Shown: positions 6,430 to 11,908 of the stretch, piece after piece
Numbering within the stretch: the stretch's first letter is position 1
Layout of the letters: each line of letters opens with the position of its first letter
Assembly: GCA_022565015.1 (NCBI GenBank)
Contig: JADFKI010000068.1
Span: forward strand, 1-13,384
From: Chloroflexota bacterium
Lineage (GTDB): Bacteria; Chloroflexota; Dehalococcoidia; Lucifugimonadales; JADFKI01
Reading direction: 5' to 3'
DNA length: 13,384 bases
Position numbers and translations under genes: made by a program
Notes under the pieces: generated by a model
Databases searched by the model: none
Seen by the model: the letters and a program-made list of their open reading frames with translations, nothing else
Told to the model about the DNA's origin: nothing

Positions 6430-6437
6430 GTGACACT

Positions 6438-6464
6438 ATGCTTTCACCCGGAATCCAAAGATAA
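6438..6464 (+). CDS. 8-residue leader peptide, coupled to next gene
   Basis: ATG 6438 opens an 8-codon frame, MLSPGIQR, ended by TAA at 6462-6464. GGAGGTGA at 6426-6433 is an almost complete anti-16S match with 4-base spacing, the best ribosome site in this region. The stop shares its last A with the start of the 468-residue gene (TAATG, 6462-6466). That gene has no ribosome site of its own and no other in-frame ATG, GTG or TTG back to a TGA at 6431. The simplest reading is that ribosomes load on the leader and reinitiate at 6464. The peptide may matter only by being translated; nothing suggests attenuation codons. Confidence 0.5.
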   Translation: MLSPGIQR

Positions 6465-7870
6465 TGAACCACATCCTTCAAATCGTCGACTCGGTGACCG
6501 GCAAGAGGTTCGCCCTTCGCATCGACCCGGCGGACTCCGCGATGACCCTGGCCAACCTCCTGGACAAGTACCTGAAGCACTGCTCGGTCGAATCCCTGCT
6601 GGAAGACGGCCGCATCACCGAGGGGTACGCGCAGTCCCTCCAGGACATCCAGGACCTCGTATACATCAGCACGGACGACGGGCAGCTCCATGAGATGTTC
6701 GACGGCATCACCTTCAAGCAAGCAGATGCTGCCATCGGGCTGGGGCAAGTCCCAGCGTCCGGACTCGCGACCGTCGGCGGCACACAGGTGTCGGTCATCG
6801 ACATTGCTGTCGACAGGCTGAACGTCGACTACGACCGAAACTGGACCGGGTTTCACAAGCGCCGGTGGGAACGCGAGGGGAAGCGGTATTCAGAATTCGT
6901 TCGGCAGACCCTGGCGGCGAAATATTCCGAAGACGAGACGTCGGAGATTCTCAGCCTTGAGACCGCCGACCACAAGCTAAGGCTGCTCCGGGCGGTCGCG
7001 AAGAGGATATGGCGGAGCGACTTCGAGAGCTACTCGCGGTTCATAGGAGACAGACTGCAGTACAAGACGGGCGACGAGACCCTGAGAAACATCATCAACG
7101 GCGGAGGCGGTATCTGCTCGGAGAAGGTCCAGGCGCTCAAGTTCGTGACGGACCATTTCGGAATCGAGTCCGAGTACGTTCTCGCCGGAGCCGACGCATC
7201 GGACCCTGTTCCCGAGGAGAAGCTCCGCGAGCTGCTTACGACCTTCGACTTCCAGTACGCGAAGCGCTACATGCGCTACTGGCAGCACGTCGCCCTTCTC
7301 TACCATGTCGAAGGCACGGAGGTGCTGGTGGACGTGACCAACGGCAACATACCCTTCTTATTTCTTGTCGGCGACGACGCGAAGCGCATCCTGAGCCAAG
7401 ACGACAAGCCTCCTGTGACCGTCAAGATGTCCATAACCGAGGAAGACTTCTACTATCACAGGGTGACCCAGGATATACCTGAGCGCCTGTTCTTTGCGAT
7501 GGAGGGCTGGATAGAGGACGTGGACCTTGTCCAGGTCTTCGACAACGAGCTCGGTCTCTACATATCTCGCGACTTCTTCGTATCCGCGGTCGTGTATAGG
7601 AATGGAGTGACCTTTGCGAAGCTAAAAGGGCAGTACCTTCAGGCCTGCGAGAAGGCCGGGGTGGAATGCGAGGTCAACAACGAATGGGCGCTGGACTCGC
7701 CCATGGCGCATGAGTTTCAGGAGCAGGCGCCGGAAGTGGCACGAAGGATACTCGACGCGGAGGAACACCTGCTCAGGAGGTACGACGAATGTCACGGACC
7801 GAACCACCAGGCGGGCCTCGTAATCATAAGGCTGGGGCGCGGAGATGAGGTCGTACAAGACTCCGGATAA
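6464..7870 (+). CDS. transglutaminase-fold protein, possible ubiquitin-like N-terminus
   Basis: The 468-residue protein has a transglutaminase-like core: GGGICSEK with Cys218, WQHVALL with His275, and VLVDVTNGN with Asp290. The 15-residue His-Asp spacing and order match the Cys-His-Asp triad of transglutaminase-fold peptidases and amidases. These break or form amide bonds; which of the two cannot be told. Residues 1-70 resemble a ubiquitin-type beta-grasp: VTGKRFALRIDPADS, a helix near 28-39, then LEDGR at 46-50 and a hydrophobic final strand LVYIS. This part is inference. Residues 120-200 are charged and helical, and 440-468 overlap the next gene by 26 bases. No signal peptide is seen, so it is cytoplasmic. 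ATG 6464 is reached by coupling from the leader ORF. I do not recognise a named family for the full length. Confidence 0.65.
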   Translation: MNHILQIVDSVTGKRFALRIDPADSAMTLANLLDKYLKHCSVESLLEDGRITEGYAQSLQDIQDLVYISTDDGQLHEMFDGITFKQADAAIGLGQVPASGLATVGGTQVSVIDIAVDRLNVDYDRNWTGFHKRRWEREGKRYSEFVRQTLAAKYSEDETSEILSLETADHKLRLLRAVAKRIWRSDFESYSRFIGDRLQYKTGDETLRNIINGGGGICSEKVQALKFVTDHFGIESEYVLAGADASDPVPEEKLRELLTTFDFQYAKRYMRYWQHVALLYHVEGTEVLVDVTNGNIPFLFLVGDDAKRILSQDDKPPVTVKMSITEEDFYYHRVTQDIPERLFFAMEGWIEDVDLVQVFDNELGLYISRDFFVSAVVYRNGVTFAKLKGQYLQACEKAGVECEVNNEWALDSPMAHEFQEQAPEVARRILDAEEHLLRRYDECHGPNHQAGLVIIRLGRGDEVVQDSG

Positions 7871-8669
7871 CGTCGTCGAGCTGTTGGGCCGGGTAGTAGA
7901 CGCGGCAAAGAAGACCACATTCTACTCTTCGATAGTTCCCGAAGGTATCGATATCGCCTCTCCGGCTGATCTCTCACGCATACCCGTGACCTCTCTGACC
8001 GAATATCGAAATCAGCGACTGGCCGACGTCCTGGCCGAGCCGGACCGCGTGCAGTGGATAGTCGGCGCTTACAGAGGACAGCTCGCCGACGCCGTGGCCA
8101 TCGCGGAGGGACCGGACGAGGCCGCGATTCGATTCGATATCTTCATGGACGCCTTGAAGGACTGCCTCTCGGGCGAGAAGCAGCGCACGTGTGCTATAGT
8201 ATCGTCGGCCGAACGAATGTTTTTCGCGGCGGAAACGGCCACCATATTGATCCACTCAGGTATGCCCGCTCACGTGTTCCTGGACGGTGACCGAGGGAGG
8301 ACTTACGAGCTTCTGCACATCACCCGCCCGGACGTGGTCGTCATCCTGTTAGACGACCTGGATGAAGCAGAGCTGCCGGCGGGCGTCGAGGTATGCGTGA
8401 CCTTTCGGCAGTCGCAGACGTTGCGCAGCGTGCCGCAGTTGGATATGTACCTGGTCGATGAGCTGGGATTCCTCGGCCAGTCCAGGGACTGCGAGAAGTA
8501 CCTGCTGAATAGCGACGAGTTCTTCTTTCAGACATCTGAAGACGGCAGACTGGTCGTGACGGCGCTTCGAAACCAGGTGCGGCCTCTGGTAAGAATAGAG
8601 ACGTTGGACCGGGTCGAGTCGATGGTCTGCAACACGGTTGAGTTCGCGGAGATGTCGAAACTGCCGTGA
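7845..8669 (+). CDS. PaaK-like ANL homologue lacking ATP-binding loop
   Basis: This 274-residue protein overlaps the transglutaminase-like gene by 26 bases. It is a shortened relative of the PaaK-type ligase encoded at 9943. Matching landmarks are an early FYSS helix (FYAK in the ligase), SLTEYRNQRLADVL, TYELLHITRPDVVVIL, DMYLVDELGFLGQS in place of YYGASETSALG, and EDGRLVVTALRNQVRPLVRIETLDRV against EGELVVTTLRQGAYPLLRYALKDRV. The ATP loop SSGTTGxxK is replaced near residues 73-84 by VGAYRGQLADAV, the Y-G-A-S-E motif is gone, and the C-terminal domain with the catalytic lysine is absent. It should be unable to adenylate and may be a regulatory or scaffolding partner of the active ligase. The alternative is a decaying gene, but the frame is uninterrupted and neatly placed. 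Confidence 0.6.
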   Translation: MRSYKTPDNVVELLGRVVDAAKKTTFYSSIVPEGIDIASPADLSRIPVTSLTEYRNQRLADVLAEPDRVQWIVGAYRGQLADAVAIAEGPDEAAIRFDIFMDALKDCLSGEKQRTCAIVSSAERMFFAAETATILIHSGMPAHVFLDGDRGRTYELLHITRPDVVVILLDDLDEAELPAGVEVCVTFRQSQTLRSVPQLDMYLVDELGFLGQSRDCEKYLLNSDEFFFQTSEDGRLVVTALRNQVRPLVRIETLDRVESMVCNTVEFAEMSKLP

Positions 8670-8687
8670 CGACTATCAGGGGAGGCT

Positions 8688-8777
8688 ATGAAACCATCTC
8701 AAAATACGGTTCGACAGGCTCTCTGCAGAAGGGGAAGGCCTGTCGAAGGATGGTCCGTCTTGGATAGACGTTTTTGA
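8688..8777 (+). CDS. possible 29-residue small ORF
   Basis: ATG 8688 follows AGGGGAGG (8678-8685), a strong ribosome site, although the spacing is tight (2 bases from GGAGG, 5 from AGGGG). The frame gives a basic 29-residue peptide starting MKPSQNTVRQAL and ending at TGA 8775. It begins 18 bases after the PaaK-like gene. Most of it runs through the inverted repeat at 8693-8754, so it may be a disrupted gene start rather than a real peptide. Confidence 0.25.
   Translation: MKPSQNTVRQALCRRGRPVEGWSVLDRRF
8693..8754. repeat. REP-like stem-loop
   Basis: TTCGACAGGC (8710-8719) and GCCTGTCGAA (8738-8747) are perfect 10-base inverted arms around an 18-base loop. ACCATC (8693-8698) and GATGGT (8749-8754) extend the structure beyond an unequal internal loop. 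Palindromes with this TTCGACAGGC core are dispersed in many bacterial genomes, so this looks like a repetitive extragenic element. It has no T-tract for intrinsic termination but could attenuate readthrough towards the channel gene. Confidence 0.6.
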
Positions 8778-8875
8778 CATAGTTTCCAAGCGCGTTGTGG
8801 AGCCTGCATATTCGAACCGTGCTGGTCATCAAGCGACAATTACTCGGTCCTGCTGCAATAAATGGGATGTGAGAC

Positions 8876-9946
8876 GTGCCCTTGCTAATACTAACTCGGT
8901 GGCTTAGACGGGCCCGTGCTAGGAGGGAGATCAGGGTCGTCTTCCTTGTCGTCGTTCTGTTAGGGAGCGTGATCGGGAACTCTCTAACGTTTTACTTCTT
9001 CGATCGACCTCACCAGCCGGACCTTACGTTCGCAGACGCCTTCTGGTACAGTGCAATCTCAATTACGACCATCGGTTATGGTGATTACTCCGCAGTCTCG
9101 TTGGGCGCCAGAATCGGCACGGTTTTCTTCATAATAATAACTGGCCTGGCAGCCTTTACGGCGGCCGTAGGCATGGGCATAGAATGGATTGTGGAGAGGC
9201 AATACAGGGAGCGGTCCGGTATGGGTAGCCAAGGCGTCAGAGATCATCTCCTCATAATAAATTTTCCAAACGAAAGACGGGTGCGCCAGATTATTGAGGA
9301 GTATCTGCTGGACCCCCATCACAAAAACGATGAAATCGTCATCATGTCCAATCAGCTGGAGACGCTTCCCTTTACCCTTCCCAACGTGCACTTCGTTCGA
9401 GGCTCGCCTCTGGAAGAGGAGACACACCAACGGGCCAACTCACGCCACGCAAAGCTGGCCATCATATTGAGCACAGGCTACGACGACCCCAACAGCGACA
9501 GCGTGGCCGCCTCAACCGTCTCCATACTCGAGCACTTGAATCCTGGGATGAGAAGCGTCGCCGAAGTCCTTAACTCCGACCACACCCTTCTATTCAACGG
9601 AGCTAAGAACGTCTCGCTCGTGTACACCTTCAAGATGTCCAATAACCTCATCGTGCAGGAGATCCAGGACCCCGGCGTCAACCTGCTGACCCAGGCCATC
9701 ACTAGCAATCAATTTGAAGGCACATGGGAAAGCACCGAGGTCTCAGAGGAAGTTCGTGTTCAGTCGCCCTACAAGGACGTAGCCAAGAGGCTATTGGACT
9801 TCGATATCAATCTGGTGGGGGTCATACGCGGCGGCGAGGTCCACGTCCAGTTCGACAATCTGGCGCTGACCCACAATGATGTGTTGGTCTACATCTGTTC
9901 GTCGCGCATGGACTGGCCTTCGCTCAAGGCCCTGCTAGACGTATGA
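8876..9946 (+). CDS. two-helix K+ channel with RCK/TrkA-N-like domain
   Basis: This 356-residue membrane protein has a basic N-terminus and a first helix at about 19-42. The pore helix ends in TTIGYGD (64-70), the canonical K+ selectivity filter, and the second helix spans about 80-103. This is the MthK-type two-helix pore. The cytoplasmic part from residue 121 (VRDHLLIINFPNERR) follows the RCK/TrkA-N layout, with NVHFVRGSP and LAIILSTGYDDPNSD, then an RCK_C-like tail with LVGVIRGGEVHVQFDN. The usual GxGxxG dinucleotide loop is replaced by NFPNER, so binding of NAD is doubtful. It probably gates K+ flow in response to a ligand. GTG 8876 has only a weak GGGATGTGAG ahead. Its TGA overlaps the next ATG as ATGA (9943-9946), coupling the channel to a ligase, an uncommon pairing. 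Confidence 0.88.
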   Translation: MPLLILTRWLRRARARREIRVVFLVVVLLGSVIGNSLTFYFFDRPHQPDLTFADAFWYSAISITTIGYGDYSAVSLGARIGTVFFIIITGLAAFTAAVGMGIEWIVERQYRERSGMGSQGVRDHLLIINFPNERRVRQIIEEYLLDPHHKNDEIVIMSNQLETLPFTLPNVHFVRGSPLEEETHQRANSRHAKLAIILSTGYDDPNSDSVAASTVSILEHLNPGMRSVAEVLNSDHTLLFNGAKNVSLVYTFKMSNNLIVQEIQDPGVNLLTQAITSNQFEGTWESTEVSEEVRVQSPYKDVAKRLLDFDINLVGVIRGGEVHVQFDNLALTHNDVLVYICSSRMDWPSLKALLDV

Positions 9947-11232
9947 TGCGAACAGACCCGACGATGCGGCTCCTCGGAGCGGTAACCTGCGAGACGAGAG
10001 AGCGTCTCCGGGAAGTCCTGTCGCTGGCGATGCGTGAGTTCGACTTCTATGCGAAAAGGTTTCGCGCATCGGGCGTATCGCCGGAGGACATTCGCCACGA
10101 CGACCCCGTGGAGCTACTGCGCGGGCTGCCACTCCTCGAGGCGGAAGAGCTTGATGAGCTTGCCGCCGAGAGCCTGAGCAGCGGAAGACGCATCATCGAC
10201 ATGGAGACGTCATCGGGCACGACGGGCGTGCGAAAGCGACGGTTCATATCCCACGAAGACGACGCATCCGAGACCGAGTTCCTCGCGGAGCTGTTCAAGG
10301 TCTGCGGCGTGGACTCCGCCAGCCGAGTTGCCTGCCTCGACACGGACCCGCTGACGCTCATGGCTTCCTTCACGAAGGCGCTTCACCTCATCGGAGTCGA
10401 GGAGGCGTACATGTACTGCGTCGGCTCCGACTTCCGCGAGATGCTTATGAACCTCCCTCGCCTCGACCCGACCGTTATAATTACAGTCCCTTCGATCATC
10501 GAGAGAAGCTTCGAAGCGCTCAGATCGCAGTACGCCGGACGGCCTGGAACAAGACTCGAAAAGATAATCTTCGTGGGAGAGCCTCTTTCGGCCCACATGC
10601 GGCGCCTGCTGGAATCGACCCTCGGCGTCGAGATATTCGGCTATTACGGCGCGTCGGAGACGTCGGCGCTCGGAATCGAGTGCGGCGCTCATGACGGCAT
10701 CCACCTCTTCACCGACCACAACCTGGCCGAGGTCGTGAACGACAGGCCCGATTCAGACGAGGGCGAGCTGGTCGTCACCACTCTGCGCCAAGGGGCGTAT
10801 CCCCTGCTTCGCTACGCCCTCAAAGACAGGGTCGCGGTCATCTCCGGCGCATGCTCATGCGGCCTGTCGCACCCCAGGGTCGAGGTTCTGGGCAGGGCCG
10901 ACGACGGCATCTCAATCCTGGGCGCCAAGATAACCTATAATGCGATACACAGCGCCGTCTACAAGGATGCGGACCGCATGGGAGCGATGCAGATCGTGTT
11001 GGCCCGTGAGGCCGGCGAGAGCTTGACGGTAGTCCTGCCGCAGTCTATGCGCGATCAAGAGGCAAACGTGCGGAAGGCCTTGATGTACGCGCAGCCGGAC
11101 CTTGATTTTCTTATCAGCAGCAAGCACCTCGACCTGTCGTTTTCATACGTCGAGGACGACAGCTTTGGCGACGAGCGAAAAACCAGAAAAGTAGTCGACC
11201 TTCGAGGACGATTTGACCCAGCTAAAGTCTAG
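9943..11232 (+). CDS. PaaK-family adenylate-forming ligase
   Basis: This is a 429-residue ANL-superfamily enzyme of the phenylacetate-CoA ligase type, which joins a carboxylate to AMP and then to CoA or another acceptor. Motifs are complete: ATP loop SSGTTGVRK (90-98), YYGASE (234-239), LLRYALKDRV, a CSCG pair (Cys304, Cys306) as in PaaK proteins, GRADD (317-321), and a basic ERKTRKVVDLRG near the end as the likely catalytic-lysine region. Length matches PaaK (about 430). The ATG overlaps the channel stop by 4 bases, and the end overlaps the GNAT gene by 20. Coenzyme F390 synthetases share this fold, so a nucleotidyl role cannot be excluded. In this context it may activate a carboxylate for attachment to a peptide, protein or lipid, which is inference. 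A shortened relative lies at 7845-8669. Confidence 0.85.
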   Translation: MMRTDPTMRLLGAVTCETRERLREVLSLAMREFDFYAKRFRASGVSPEDIRHDDPVELLRGLPLLEAEELDELAAESLSSGRRIIDMETSSGTTGVRKRRFISHEDDASETEFLAELFKVCGVDSASRVACLDTDPLTLMASFTKALHLIGVEEAYMYCVGSDFREMLMNLPRLDPTVIITVPSIIERSFEALRSQYAGRPGTRLEKIIFVGEPLSAHMRRLLESTLGVEIFGYYGASETSALGIECGAHDGIHLFTDHNLAEVVNDRPDSDEGELVVTTLRQGAYPLLRYALKDRVAVISGACSCGLSHPRVEVLGRADDGISILGAKITYNAIHSAVYKDADRMGAMQIVLAREAGESLTVVLPQSMRDQEANVRKALMYAQPDLDFLISSKHLDLSFSYVEDDSFGDERKTRKVVDLRGRFDPAKV

Positions 11233-11908
11233 CGCGGCCCGCCCCTCGTATTATGAACTGCGGGATTTAGACGAGTCCCGTTTGGAGGATGTATTGGAGG
11301 CGTATTCGCTGCTGCAGGTCGCGATGGGCTGCGAAAACGTAGAGGACCTTCACTCCTTCAGGCGCACGGTGTCGCCCTCGACAGACCGGCGAGTCACACC
11401 CAGAGTGGTCCTTGCCGTCTGCAATAACGAGATGATCGGAGTGGTGGTCGGCGCGGCGCTCAAGAACCTGAAAGCAGGGTTTATCGCCTATTCGGCGGTG
11501 AAAGAAGCCTGGAGACGTCGCGGGATCTACACTAGAATGAGAAGCAGCTTGATAGGGCGATTCACGGAAGATGACGGCGTCGAGTACGTCGTCTCGGAGT
11601 TGGATGAGGACGAGTGGCTGTTCTCAAAATACCTTCGCGACTGGAAAGCGGTACCTTTGCCGGCGAGTTATGAACGGCCCCAGGCCCAGGGGCTACAGGC
11701 AACACCCTTGAAGCTAGTCGCCCAGCCGGTCCGGAACGGTACGACGCCGGGCCCGTCCGGGACCGTGGCCCTGGTCCGAGAGATCTACGAGAGGATATAT
11801 CGTATAGAGGATGTCGAAGGCAACGAGTCCTTTCGTCGAATGCTCGCATCGCTGACAACCGATGGCCCACAGGCCAAGAATTCATCTAATGACATCAATC
11901 GCAAATAG
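11213..11908 (+). CDS. GNAT-family N-acetyltransferase
   Basis: This 231-residue protein carries a GNAT core. VVLAVCNNEMIGVVVG (residues 65-80) forms the central strands, and AVKEAWRRRGIYTRMRSSL (95-113) is motif A, with R101-R-R-G-I matching the acetyl-CoA pyrophosphate loop. EYVVSELDEDE and FSKYLRDW follow as motif B. About 65 C-terminal residues beyond the core are rich in Pro, Gly and Thr and then helical. TTG 11213 has GAGGA at 11204-11208 (4-base spacing) and lies inside the end of the ligase gene, so translation is likely coupled. Family members transfer acyl groups from CoA to amines. A link with the ligase is attractive, the ligase making an acyl-CoA and this enzyme using it, but the acceptor is unknown. 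It overlaps the SecA-like gene by 20 bases. Confidence 0.75.
   Translation: MTQLKSSAARPSYYELRDLDESRLEDVLEAYSLLQVAMGCENVEDLHSFRRTVSPSTDRRVTPRVVLAVCNNEMIGVVVGAALKNLKAGFIAYSAVKEAWRRRGIYTRMRSSLIGRFTEDDGVEYVVSELDEDEWLFSKYLRDWKAVPLPASYERPQAQGLQATPLKLVAQPVRNGTTPGPSGTVALVREIYERIYRIEDVEGNESFRRMLASLTTDGPQAKNSSNDINRK

Noticed and set aside
6424..6693. 89-codon GTG frame overlapping the leader and transglutaminase-like gene
   Set aside because: It is an alternate reading of the true gene, rich in Arg, Pro and Gly; the GGAGGTGA serves the 6438 leader better.
8774..8779. Perfect TTGACA upstream of the channel gene
   Set aside because: No -10-like hexamer at 16-18 bases; the nearest AT-rich hexamer is 27 bases away, so I did not call a promoter.
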